NCBI GenBank assembly: GCA_036518955.1
Contig: DATDMG010000362.1
Location: 1-47,251 of the forward strand
DNA from: DATDMG01 sp036518955
GTDB taxonomy: Bacteria > Actinomycetota > Actinomycetes > Actinomycetales > Kineosporiaceae
Direction: 5' to 3'
DNA: 47,251 nt
The notes under the pieces were generated by a model. That model searched no databases. It saw only the letters and a program-made list of their open reading frames with translations, and was not told where the DNA came from. Numbering within the stretch: position 1 is the first letter of the stretch; the number at the start of each line of letters is the position of its first letter. The position numbers and the translations under genes are program-made. Positions 40,852 through 47,251 of the stretch are shown here, piece by piece.

Positions 40852-40880
40852 TGAACCCCGGCCGTGGGCGCGGGTAGCCT
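40852..40880 (+). promoter_or_regulatory. Candidate proS promoter
   Basis: TAGCCT at 40875-40880 fits the relaxed actinobacterial -10 box. A TGAACC at 40852-40857, 17 bp upstream, is a weak -35. Transcription would start near 40887, about 20 nt before the GTG, leaving just room for the AGGAGG. Confidence 0.35.
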
Positions 40881-40907
40881 GTGGACCTCACGTCCAGGAG
40901 GTCAGTG

Positions 40908-42680
40908 GTGCTGTTGCGGATGTCGAGCCTGTTCCTGCGGACCCTCCGCGACGACCCGGCCGACGCGGAGGTCCCCAGTCACAAGCTGCTGGTGCGCGCC
41001 GGGTACATCCGCCGGGCAGCGCCGGGCGTCTACACCTGGCTGCCGCTGGGCTACCTGGCCTTCCGCAACGTGGAGCGGGTGATCCGTGAGGAGATGGACG
41101 CCGCGGGCTTCCAGGAGGTGCACTTCCCGGCCCTGCTGCCTCGGGAGCCCTACCAGACCACCCACCGGTGGACCGAGTACGGCGACAACCTGTTCCGGCT
41201 CAAGGACCGCCGGGGGGCCGACATGCTGCTCGGGCCCACCCACGAGGAGATGTTCACCCTGCTGGTGAAGGACCTGTACTCGTCGTACAAGGACCTGCCG
41301 CTGTCGATCTACCAGATCCAGACCAAGTACCGCGACGAGGCCCGGCCCCGGGCCGGGCTGCTGCGCGGCCGTGAGTTCGTGATGAAGGACTCGTACTCGT
41401 TCGACGTCGACGACGCGGGCCTGGAGCGCTCGTACGCCAAGCATCGCGAGGCGTACGTCCGCACGTTCGACCGGCTCGGTCTCGACTACGTCATCGTCTC
41501 GGCGATGTCCGGGGCGATGGGTGGCTCCCGGAGCGAGGAGTTCCTGCAGCCCACCCCGGTCGGCGAGGACACCTTCGTCCGCTGCGACACCTGCGACTAC
41601 GCGGCGAACGTCGAGGCCGTGACGACGCCCGTCCCACCGCCGCTGGACTGGAGCGACGTCCCCGCCGCACACGTCGAGGACACCCCGGACACGCCCACCA
41701 TCGAGACCCTCGTCGCGTTCGCCAACCAGCGCTTCCCCAGGGCCGATCGGCCCTGGACGGCCGCCGACACGCTGAAGAACGTCCTGGTGATGCTGGTCCA
41801 GCCGGACGGCACCCGCGAACCCCTGTGCGTCGGGGTGCCCGGCGACCGGGAGGTCGACGTCAAGCGGCTGGAGGCGACGGTGGCGCCGGCGGAGGTGGAG
41901 CCCTTCACCGACGCCGACTTCGCCGCCCGCCCGGCGCTCGTCAAGGGCTACATCGGTCCCGGCGCACTCGGGGAGAAGAGCTCCAGCGGGGTCCGGTACC
42001 TGCTCGACCCGCGGGTGGTGCCCGGCACGGTGTGGATCACCGGCGCCGACCGGCCCGGCCGGCACGCCTTCGACCTCGTCGCCGACCGGGACTTCACCGC
42101 CGACGGCACGATCGATGCCGCCGAGGTCCGGGCCGGGGATCCCTGCCCGCGCTGCGGTGGTCTGCTGCGCAGCGCCCGCGGGATCGAGATCGGCCACATC
42201 TTCCAGCTCGGCCGCAAGTACGCGGACGCGCTGGGCCTGCAGGTGCTCGACGAGAACGGCAAGCTCGTCACGGTGACGATGGGCTCGTACGGGATCGGGG
42301 TGAGCCGGGCGGTCGCGGCCGTCGTCGAGGCGACCCATGACGAGCTGGGGCTGTGCTGGCCGCGGGAGGTGGCGCCCGCCGACGTCCACGTGGTGGCGAC
42401 CGGCAAGGACGCCGGCGTGTTCACCACCGCCGACCAGGTGTGCCGCGAGCTGGAGGCGGCCGGCATCCGGGTGATCTACGACGACCGGCAGAAGGTGTCG
42501 CCGGGGGTCAAGTTCACCGACGCCGAACTGCTCGGCATGCCCACCATCCTGGTGGTGGGCAAGGGGCTCGCGGCGGGCGTGGTCGAGCTCAAGGACCGGC
42601 GCACCGGCCACCGCGAGGAGGTGCCGCTGGCGGAGGCGGTGCCCCGGGTGCTGGCGACCGTGCGGGGCCCGCGCGCGTGA
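40908..42680 (+). CDS. proS: Prolyl-tRNA synthetase (bacterial type)
   Basis: 590 residues from GTG 40908, with AGGAGG at 40896-40901. Class II motifs are visible: motif 1 region HKLLVRAGYIRRAAPGVYTW, motif 2 IQTKYRDEARPRAGLLRGRE, and motif 3 VTMGSYGIGVSRAVAAVVE. The inserted editing domain, which clears Ala-tRNAPro, lies between (about residues 220-390), with ANQRFPRADRPWTAADTLKN. The C-terminal anticodon-binding domain ends with VGKGLAAGVVELKDRRTG. Length and editing insert make it the bacterial, not the archaeal-like, type. The GTG of the following HAD gene overlaps its stop by 4 nt. Confidence 0.97.
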   Translation: MLLRMSSLFLRTLRDDPADAEVPSHKLLVRAGYIRRAAPGVYTWLPLGYLAFRNVERVIREEMDAAGFQEVHFPALLPREPYQTTHRWTEYGDNLFRLKDRRGADMLLGPTHEEMFTLLVKDLYSSYKDLPLSIYQIQTKYRDEARPRAGLLRGREFVMKDSYSFDVDDAGLERSYAKHREAYVRTFDRLGLDYVIVSAMSGAMGGSRSEEFLQPTPVGEDTFVRCDTCDYAANVEAVTTPVPPPLDWSDVPAAHVEDTPDTPTIETLVAFANQRFPRADRPWTAADTLKNVLVMLVQPDGTREPLCVGVPGDREVDVKRLEATVAPAEVEPFTDADFAARPALVKGYIGPGALGEKSSSGVRYLLDPRVVPGTVWITGADRPGRHAFDLVADRDFTADGTIDAAEVRAGDPCPRCGGLLRSARGIEIGHIFQLGRKYADALGLQVLDENGKLVTVTMGSYGIGVSRAVAAVVEATHDELGLCWPREVAPADVHVVATGKDAGVFTTADQVCRELEAAGIRVIYDDRQKVSPGVKFTDAELLGMPTILVVGKGLAAGVVELKDRRTGHREEVPLAEAVPRVLATVRGPRA

Positions 42681-43450
42681 CGGGCGTGCCGGTCCGGGCC
42701 GTCATCTTCGACTGGGGCGGGACGCTCACCCCCTGGCACACCGTGGACCTCGCGGAGCAGTGGCAGGTGTACGCCCGGTGCTACGCGAGCGACGCCGCGG
42801 CGGCCACCGCCCTCGGCGCCCGGATCCTCGCCGCGGAGGGCGTGGCGTGGCAGCGGATCCGCGGCGGGGGCGGCAGCGCGCACCTCGCCGAGGTGCTCGC
42901 CGCGGCGGGTGTCGACCTCGACCATCCCGGCCACCTGGCCGGGCTGGCCGCGTACGAGGAGTTCTGGGAGCCGCACACCGTGACCGATCCGGACGTCGTC
43001 CCGCTGTTCACCGGCCTACGTTCCCGCGGCGTGCGGGTCGGGGTGCTCAGCAACACGATCTGGTCCCGGGAGTACCACGAGCGGGTGTTCACCCGGGACG
43101 GCGTGCTGGGGCTCGTCGACGGGGCGGTCTACACCTCCGAGATCGACCACGCCAAGCCGCACCCGGAGGCCTTCCGCGCCGCGATGGCCGTGGTGGGCGT
43201 CGACGACCCCGCCGCGTGCGTGTACGTGGGGGACCGGCCCTTCGAGGACGTGCACGGGGCGCAGCGGGTCGGGATGCGCGCGGTGCTGGTGCCGCACTCG
43301 GACATCCCGGTGGACCAGCAGGTACCGGTCGACGTCCGTCCGGACGGCGTCGCACACCGTCTCCTGGACGTGCTGGACCTCCTCGACCGTTGGGAGCGGG
43401 CGGGGGTTGCCTCCTCGACGGGCGCGCCGCGGGCGGCCGACCGGAGCTGA
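42677..43450 (+). CDS. HAD superfamily hydrolase with altered DxD motif
   Basis: 257 residues from GTG 42677, overlapping proS by 4 nt. HAD motifs are VIFDWGGTLTPW (motif I; nucleophile Asp12), VGVLSNTIWSREYHERVF (motif II), HAKPHPEAFRAAM (motif III lysine) and CVYVGDRPFEDVHGAQRVG (motif IV). In motif I the second Asp is Gly14. Enzymes with the D-W-G-G-T form are a recognised subgroup, often annotated as HAD-IA; loss of the second Asp should weaken normal phosphatase acid-base catalysis. The cap region (about 25-90) is helical. The substrate is unknown. Its stop codon is part of a 20-bp tandem repeat. Confidence 0.88.
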   Translation: MTGVPVRAVIFDWGGTLTPWHTVDLAEQWQVYARCYASDAAAATALGARILAAEGVAWQRIRGGGGSAHLAEVLAAAGVDLDHPGHLAGLAAYEEFWEPHTVTDPDVVPLFTGLRSRGVRVGVLSNTIWSREYHERVFTRDGVLGLVDGAVYTSEIDHAKPHPEAFRAAMAVVGVDDPAACVYVGDRPFEDVHGAQRVGMRAVLVPHSDIPVDQQVPVDVRPDGVAHRLLDVLDLLDRWERAGVASSTGAPRAADRS

Positions 43451-43486
43451 TCCCGGTTCGAGGGGGCTGATCCCGGTTCGAGGGGG
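43447..43486. repeat. Two perfect 20-bp tandem copies after the HAD gene
   Basis: CTGATCCCGGTTCGAGGGGG is repeated without change at 43447-43466 and 43467-43486, and a diverged third copy begins at 43487 (CTGAGCCGGG). The first copy carries the HAD stop codon. The region lies between convergent genes; no clear terminator stem is seen in it. Confidence 0.85.
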
Positions 43487-43545
43487 CTGAGCCGGGTCCC
43501 CGGCGCCGTCCCGAGCTGTCCCGGTCGACCCACTCGCCGCGGTGG

Positions 43546-44604
43546 TCACCCGGGGAGCGCGTCCGGCGTGCCCCGCCAGCCGGCGGCGCGGCGGGCGGCG
43601 GCGACCAGGTCAGCCGCCAGCTGCACCCGGACCGCACCGGTGGTGGTGGTGACGGCTCCCAGCGCCACCGCCGCGAGGCCGTCCTCGACCCGGGCGGCGA
43701 GCGCCGCCACCTGGTCCGGGGTCGTGGGCGGGGGGCCGACGTCGTAGCCGGGCTCGGCCTCCGGCGGGGTCAGCCCGGCGGCGGCGATCCGTTGCTGGAG
43801 CTGGTCCCGGTGCACCCGGTGTGCCTCCCACAAGGTCCGCGCGAGGACCTGCCGATCAGCGGTGGCCCGGGCGGTGATGAGGCCGTAGGCGAAGACGGCC
43901 GCGTGCTCGCCGGCGAGCAGGTTGGACAGGGCGGCCGCCCACGCGCCGTCCGGCGCGGTACGGGACGGCCCGCCGGGCGCCGCCATCAGCTCGCCCGGCG
44001 CCGGGAGCCCCGCCGCGGCGGCGACCAGGTCGGCGTTCGCCGCGAGGGCGCCCGCGATCCGGGCCAGCAGTCCCGCCGTCCCGGGGGTCGTGCCCAGGAC
44101 GTCGCCGAGAGTCTGCAGCGCGGCGGCCCGCTCCGCCGCGACCAGGTCGGCGGCCGAGGGTGGGCCGGACGGTGCGCCGGCAGCCGCGACGCCCGGCGCC
44201 GCTGGCGGTGTCGCGTCGGCCGGCGCGGACCACGTGTCGCTCCCGGTCGGGCTCCCACCCGCTGCGGAGCCCGCCGGCGAGGCCCCGGACGGCGAGGGAT
44301 CCGGCAGGCCCAGGGCGGACAGGTGCTGCCGGTGGCTCGCGAGCAGCTGCCCCACCAGGGCCGCCATCGCCGGTCGGGCCGCCGCGAAGGCGGCCAGTTG
44401 CGCCACCAGGCTGCGGGCGGCCAGCACGGCGCGGCCGGCGGCGAGCTCGTCCGGCGACGGGGAGTGGCTGGTGCTCCCGGCCGCCGCGCCGTGGCCGCCG
44501 CCCCCGGACGACGTGCAACCGCCCACCGCGAGCGCGGTACTCACGACCACGGCGACCACCATGATCACTCTCTGTCGCCGCAGCCCGGCGTGCTCGCCCC
44601 TCAC
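43546..44604 (-). CDS. Ferritin-like domain lipoprotein (DUF4439)
   Basis: 352 residues from GTG 44604. The N-terminus has two basic residues, a hydrophobic run (MVVAVVVSTALAV) and a lipobox VGGC, so it is exported and lipid-anchored. A Ser/Gly-rich tether and two Ala-rich helical regions follow. The C-terminal domain, with LLAGEHAAVFAYGLITARAT and LARTLWEAHRVHRDQLQQ, matches the four-helix ferritin-like DUF4439 family; Glu and His residues typical of metal sites are visible, but a full di-iron set was not verified. The middle linker is rich in Pro, Ser, Gly and Ala. The gene is divergent from rimP in many actinobacteria; its function is unknown. Confidence 0.86.
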   Translation of the reverse strand: MRGEHAGLRRQRVIMVVAVVVSTALAVGGCTSSGGGGHGAAAGSTSHSPSPDELAAGRAVLAARSLVAQLAAFAAARPAMAALVGQLLASHRQHLSALGLPDPSPSGASPAGSAAGGSPTGSDTWSAPADATPPAAPGVAAAGAPSGPPSAADLVAAERAAALQTLGDVLGTTPGTAGLLARIAGALAANADLVAAAAGLPAPGELMAAPGGPSRTAPDGAWAAALSNLLAGEHAAVFAYGLITARATADRQVLARTLWEAHRVHRDQLQQRIAAAGLTPPEAEPGYDVGPPPTTPDQVAALAARVEDGLAAVALGAVTTTTGAVRVQLAADLVAAARRAAGWRGTPDALPG

Positions 44605-44730
44605 GCGCGGGATCCTATGCAGATCGACGTCCACCACCTGCTCACCGGGCCGGGACTCGGTGCCGGCACCGAGTTGCCGGTTCGTCTCCCCCGGCGAGCG
44701 CCCCGAGGTAGAGAGGGGTTGGGCGCCGGG

Positions 44731-44736
44731 TAGGCT
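44731..44736 (+). promoter_or_regulatory. Candidate -10 box for the rimP-nusA operon
   Basis: TAGGCT preceded by GGG and followed by GTCC, about 94 nt before the rimP start, fits actinobacterial -10 boxes. No -35 of quality is visible at 16-19 bp upstream. Confidence 0.3.
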
Positions 44737-44829
44737 GTCCGAACCGCAGGGACGCTGGCCGTCCCGTCGGCGTGGCGTGTTCGGGCTCGTGCACGCATGA
44801 TCGCGTACGGGACTCGAGGGGAGACGGGC

Positions 44830-45348
44830 ATGGCAGCGTCGTCGCCGGTCGACGGCGTCAGAGCGCTCGCCGCTGCTGCGGCGGAGTCGGCGGGCCTGGT
44901 GCTGGAGGGCGTCACGATCACCCCGGCCGGGCGCCGCCGGGTGCTGCGGGTCGTGGTGGACCTGCCGGACGACGTGCTCGGCGGCGTCCCGATGGAGGCC
45001 GTCGCGAGCGCCTCGCAGGCCCTCTCGGCGGCCCTCGACGACAGTCCGGTGATGGGTGGCGCGCCGTACGTCCTGGAGGTCTCGTCCCCTGGGGCCGACC
45101 GCCCGCTGACCCGGCCCCGGCACTGGCGCCGCGCCCGCGGCCGGCTGGTCACCGTCGCGCTGCGCGACGGCGGGACCGTGTCCGGGCGGCTGGAGGCGGT
45201 GGACGACGGGGGTGTCACCGTGACCGGCGTCCCGGTGCCCTGGGATCTGCTCGGCACCGGGCGGGTCGAGCTCGAGTTCCACCGTGCGGGCGAGGGGGAC
45301 GACGTCGTCGACCCCGACGACGAGGACGACGAGGAGGGCCGGGCCTGA
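44830..45348 (+). CDS. rimP: Ribosome maturation factor RimP
   Basis: 172 residues from ATG 44830 behind GGGGAG about 6 nt upstream. An ATG at 44797 would add 11 residues and lacks a Shine-Dalgarno. RimP marks are AAAAAESAGLVLEGVTI, VLRVVVDLPDDV, YVLEVSSPGADRPLTRPRHW and the Sm-like C-terminal RLVTVALRDGGTVSGRLEAV. It assists 30S assembly before S12 and S5 join. The last 20 residues are strongly acidic. Its TGA overlaps the nusA ATG (TGATG), so the two are translationally coupled, as in most bacteria. Confidence 0.96.
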   Translation: MAASSPVDGVRALAAAAAESAGLVLEGVTITPAGRRRVLRVVVDLPDDVLGGVPMEAVASASQALSAALDDSPVMGGAPYVLEVSSPGADRPLTRPRHWRRARGRLVTVALRDGGTVSGRLEAVDDGGVTVTGVPVPWDLLGTGRVELEFHRAGEGDDVVDPDDEDDEEGRA

Positions 45349-46328
45349 TGGACATCGACATGGCCGCCCTGCGCGCGCTGGAGCGCGAGAAGGAGATCCC
45401 GTTCGACCTGCTCGTGCGGACCATCGAGCAGGCTCTGCTGCTCGCCTACCACCGGACCGAGGGAGCCGAGCCGCACGCTCGGGCGGTCCTGGACCGCCAG
45501 ACCGGTCACGTCGTGGTCTGGGCTCAGGAGGTCGACGCGACCGGCGCCGTCATCCGGGAGTGGGACGACACCCCGGAGGGTTTCGGCCGGGTGGCGGCGT
45601 CCACCGCCCGGCAGACCATCCTGCAGCGGCTGCGCGACGCCGAGGACGAGCACGTTCTCGGGGAGTTCCTCGGCCGAGAGGGCGACATCGTCGCCGGCGT
45701 CGTCCAGCAGAGCAGTGATCCGCGGATGGTCCACGTCGACCTGGGCACCGTCGAGGCCGTGCTGCCGCCCCAGGAGCAGGTACCGGGGGAGTCCTACGCG
45801 CATGGATCCCGGTTGCGCTGCTATGTGATCGGTGTCCGGAAGGGGCCGAAGGGGCCCTCGATCACCCTCTCCCGCACTCACCCCAACCTGGTGCGCAAGC
45901 TGTTCGCGCTGGAGGTGCCGGAGGTCGCGGACGGCACCGTCGAGATCGTCGCGCTCGCCCGGGAGGCCGGGCACCGGTCCAAGGTGGCGGTCCGCTCGAC
46001 CGTGTCCGGGGTGAACGCCAAGGGGGCGTGCATCGGGCCGATGGGGGCGCGGGTGCGGGCCGTCGTCAACGAGCTGCACGGTGAGAAGATCGATATCATC
46101 GACTTCAGCGATGATCCGGCCCGATTCGTGGCGGCGGCGCTCTCGCCGGCGAAGGTGGGGTCGGTGGAGGTGGTCGATCTGGCCGGTCGCTCCGCCCGGG
46201 TCGTCGTCCCGGACTATCAGCTCTCCCTGGCCATCGGCAAGGAGGGCCAGAACGCCCGGTTGGCCGCCAAGCTCACCGGGTGGCGGATCGACATTCGCCC
46301 GGACGTCGAATCGGCGACTACACGTTGA
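45348..46328 (+). CDS. nusA: Transcription termination/antitermination factor NusA
   Basis: 326 residues: the N-terminal RNA polymerase-binding domain (about 1-105, DIDMAALRALEREKEIPFDL), an S1 domain (about 107-170), and two KH domains, with GVNAKGACIGPMGARVRAVV and LAIGKEGQNARLAAKLTGW. The C-terminal acidic repeats of E. coli NusA are missing, which is normal in actinobacteria. NusA controls pausing, termination and antitermination, notably of rRNA. The start overlaps rimP. A TTGACA hexamer covers its stop codon and could serve a promoter for ylxR-infB. Confidence 0.97.
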   Translation: MDIDMAALRALEREKEIPFDLLVRTIEQALLLAYHRTEGAEPHARAVLDRQTGHVVVWAQEVDATGAVIREWDDTPEGFGRVAASTARQTILQRLRDAEDEHVLGEFLGREGDIVAGVVQQSSDPRMVHVDLGTVEAVLPPQEQVPGESYAHGSRLRCYVIGVRKGPKGPSITLSRTHPNLVRKLFALEVPEVADGTVEIVALAREAGHRSKVAVRSTVSGVNAKGACIGPMGARVRAVVNELHGEKIDIIDFSDDPARFVAAALSPAKVGSVEVVDLAGRSARVVVPDYQLSLAIGKEGQNARLAAKLTGWRIDIRPDVESATTR

Positions 46329-46354
46329 CACAAGGCATCACAAGGCGTGATTGT
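46325..46354 (+). promoter_or_regulatory. Possible internal promoter between nusA and ylxR
   Basis: TTGACA (46325-46330), overlapping the nusA stop, is a perfect -35 consensus. GATTGT (46349-46354), 18 bp later, is a poor -10. A separate TAGACT at 46396-46401 is a better -10 but has no -35. Either could add transcription of ylxR-infB. Confidence 0.28.
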
Positions 46355-46417
46355 GGCTGTTCCTGGTGCGGGAATGAGCCAGGCAAACATCGCGCTAGAC
46401 TGACCGGGTCCGGTGAC

Positions 46418-46819
46418 GTGCTCGCCACTCCCATTCACGATGCACGGCTCCGCCAGGAGCCGATCCGCACCTGTGTGGGCTGCCGTGAGCGCGATCGCTG
46501 GTCCGTCCTGCTACGAGTGGTCGTGGCCGAGGACGGCGGGTACGCATCCGCCGTCCCCGATCCCGGTCACAGGTCGGCCGGCCGGGGTGCCTGGGTGCAT
46601 CCCCGGCCTGCCTGCCTGGACGCCGCGGAGCGCCGGCGAGCGTTCCCGCGGGCCCTGCGACACGCGGGCCCGTTGGACCTTGCCGACCTGCGCGCGTATC
46701 TCGTGGCCGTACGCTGCTCCCCGGTCGGGGCCACCCCCGTCCGGGAGCGTCCTGCCAGCACCGTCGAAACCGAAAGCGGGTCTGATTCTGATGAGCACCC
46801 GATGAGCAGCCAGCAATGA
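46418..46819 (+). CDS. ylxR: YlxR family nucleic-acid-binding protein (DUF448)
   Basis: 133 residues if started at GTG 46418. The conserved opening EPIRTCVGCRERDRWSVLLR carries the C-x-x-C pair of the family. GRGAWVHPRPACLDAAERRR matches the later G-R-G-A-[WY] motif. YlxR lies between nusA and infB in most bacteria and is described as an RNA-binding or nucleoid-associated regulator; its biochemical job is not settled. The extra C-terminal 35 residues are Ser/Glu-rich. Upstream in-frame sequence reaches back into nusA, so the start is uncertain. Confidence 0.85.
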   Translation: MLATPIHDARLRQEPIRTCVGCRERDRWSVLLRVVVAEDGGYASAVPDPGHRSAGRGAWVHPRPACLDAAERRRAFPRALRHAGPLDLADLRAYLVAVRCSPVGATPVRERPASTVETESGSDSDEHPMSSQQ

Positions 46820-46844
46820 GCCCCGAGTTGTAACGACGGTCCGC

Positions 46845-46872
46845 CCTGTCTCGGGACGGACCGAGACAGGAG
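46845..46872 (+). promoter_or_regulatory. Hairpin sequestering the infB ribosome-binding site
   Basis: Perfect 10-bp stem: CCTGTCTCGG (46845-46854), loop GACGGA, CCGAGACAGG (46861-46870). The Shine-Dalgarno AGGAGA is at 46868-46873, so its first three bases are paired in the stem. Opening the hairpin would raise infB translation. No T-tract follows. Confidence 0.6.
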
Positions 46873-46876
46873 AGAA

Positions 46877-47251
46877 GTGGCAAAGGTACGGGTCTACGAG
46901 CTCGCCAAGGAGCTCGGCGTCGAGAGCAAGGTTGTGATGACCAAGCTCCAGGAGCTCGGTGAGTTCGTCCGGTCTGCGTCGTCCACCGTTGAGCCCCCCG
47001 TCGTGCGTCGGCTGCGCGAGCAGCTGACCAGCACCAACACCAGTGGCACCACCGGCGCGCCGGCCGCGCGCCCCGTCACGGCCAAGCCCGGTCCTCGGAT
47101 GGCCCCTGGACGCCCGGCGGCCCCCGTGCCGCCCGCGCCCCCGGCTGTGCCTGCCGCACCGTCCGCGGCTCCGGCTGTGCCTGCCGCACCGTCCGCGCCG
47201 TCGGCTCCCGCACCCTCGGCTCCCGCAGTCTCGGCTCCCGCAGCCTCGGCT
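46877..47251 (+). CDS. infB: Translation initiation factor IF-2, N-terminal part
   Basis: The gene runs off the right edge; 125 codons are visible from GTG 46877. AKVRVYELAKELGVESKVVM and TKLQELGEFVRSASSTVEPP form the IF2_N helical domain (about residues 2-50). A long Pro/Ala-rich disordered linker follows, as in actinobacterial IF-2, built from DNA repeats (see the next entry). The GTPase domain lies outside the window. IF-2 places initiator fMet-tRNA on the 30S subunit and promotes subunit joining. The start is fixed by AGGAGA at 46868-46873, although spacing is short, and by the family N-terminus. Confidence 0.96.
   Translation, partial: MAKVRVYELAKELGVESKVVMTKLQELGEFVRSASSTVEPPVVRRLREQLTSTNTSGTTGAPAARPVTAKPGPRMAPGRPAAPVPPAPPAVPAAPSAAPAVPAAPSAPSAPAPSAPAVSAPAASA
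47141..47251 (+). repeat. In-frame tandem repeats in the infB linker
   Basis: A 27-bp perfect block recurs with a 30-bp period (47141-47167 and 47171-47197). A 15-bp period of TCGGCTCCCGCA plus three variable bases follows (47201, 47216, 47231 and 47246, the last cut by the window edge). Both encode Pro/Ala/Ser stretches. Such coding repeats can vary in copy number between strains. Confidence 0.85.

Noticed and set aside
43447..43490. GGTTCGA in the 20-bp repeat resembles a tRNA T-arm
   Set aside because: No acceptor, D or anticodon stems and no CCA-like end can be built around it.

Overview
The window comes from a high-GC actinomycete. Codon third positions are almost always G or C, GTG starts are common, and start/stop overlaps of the ATGA or GTGA type are frequent. 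The order rpsB-tsf-pyrH-frr-cdsA-rlmN ... dxr-rip-ispG-GNAT(DUF4081)-proS ... rimP-nusA-ylxR-infB is the conserved actinobacterial translation/isoprenoid neighbourhood. The very long disordered N-terminus of CdsA and the overall style suggest a Frankia/Geodermatophilus-like lineage, but that placement is inference only. I see no rRNA, tRNA, CRISPR array, transposase or integrase.

Layout. 1-2.8 kb: the start of a glycine-betaine ABC ATPase (proV-like) and a choline-dehydrogenase-like GMC oxidoreductase, then a broken Rieske ferredoxin gene. 2.8-4.8 kb: a LytM/M23 peptidase-like secreted protein and a class I aminotransferase, both leftward. 5.1-10.5 kb: rpsB, tsf, pyrH, frr and cdsA, rightward. 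10.5-13.2 kb: a compound tandem repeat and a leftward phosphoketolase gene. 13.4-17.2 kb: rlmN, a DivIVA-motif repeat protein and a propionyl/acetyl-CoA synthetase. 17.2-21.1 kb, leftward: a glutaryl-CoA-dehydrogenase-like enzyme, a Ca2+/H+ antiporter-like exchanger and a secreted peptidoglycan-binding protein. 21.3-35.7 kb: a catabolic block that looks dedicated to polyamines, GABA and beta-alanine. 35.8-47.25 kb: dxr, rip, ispG, a GNAT, proS, a HAD protein, a leftward ferritin-like lipoprotein, rimP, nusA, ylxR and the start of infB.

How the genes work together. In the catabolic block an Lrp-type regulator heads a tightly overlapping leftward operon (class III aminotransferase, PPOX-fold flavoprotein, PuuB-like FAD oxidoreductase). 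It is divergent from an aminobutyraldehyde dehydrogenase gene. A PucR-type regulator is divergent from a Tat-exported polyamine-binding lipoprotein. A CoA-acylating (methyl)malonate-semialdehyde dehydrogenase, an APC permease and a succinate-semialdehyde dehydrogenase follow. Together these can be read as a C4 arm (putrescine to GABA to succinate) and a C3 arm (beta-alanine to malonate semialdehyde to acetyl-CoA). The block sits between rlmN and dxr, genes that lie close together in many relatives, so it looks like an insertion into a core region.

Non-coding structure worth attention: a perfect 10-bp hairpin that captures part of the infB ribosome-binding site; paired hairpins in front of the rpsB ribosome-binding site; a 16-bp perfect GC hairpin upstream of the aminotransferase; a GTGATCA-type repeat shared by two intergenic regions; a 27-bp direct repeat plus inverted repeat upstream of the polyamine-binding protein; and two gene remnants (Rieske ferredoxin, PPOX/F420-type).
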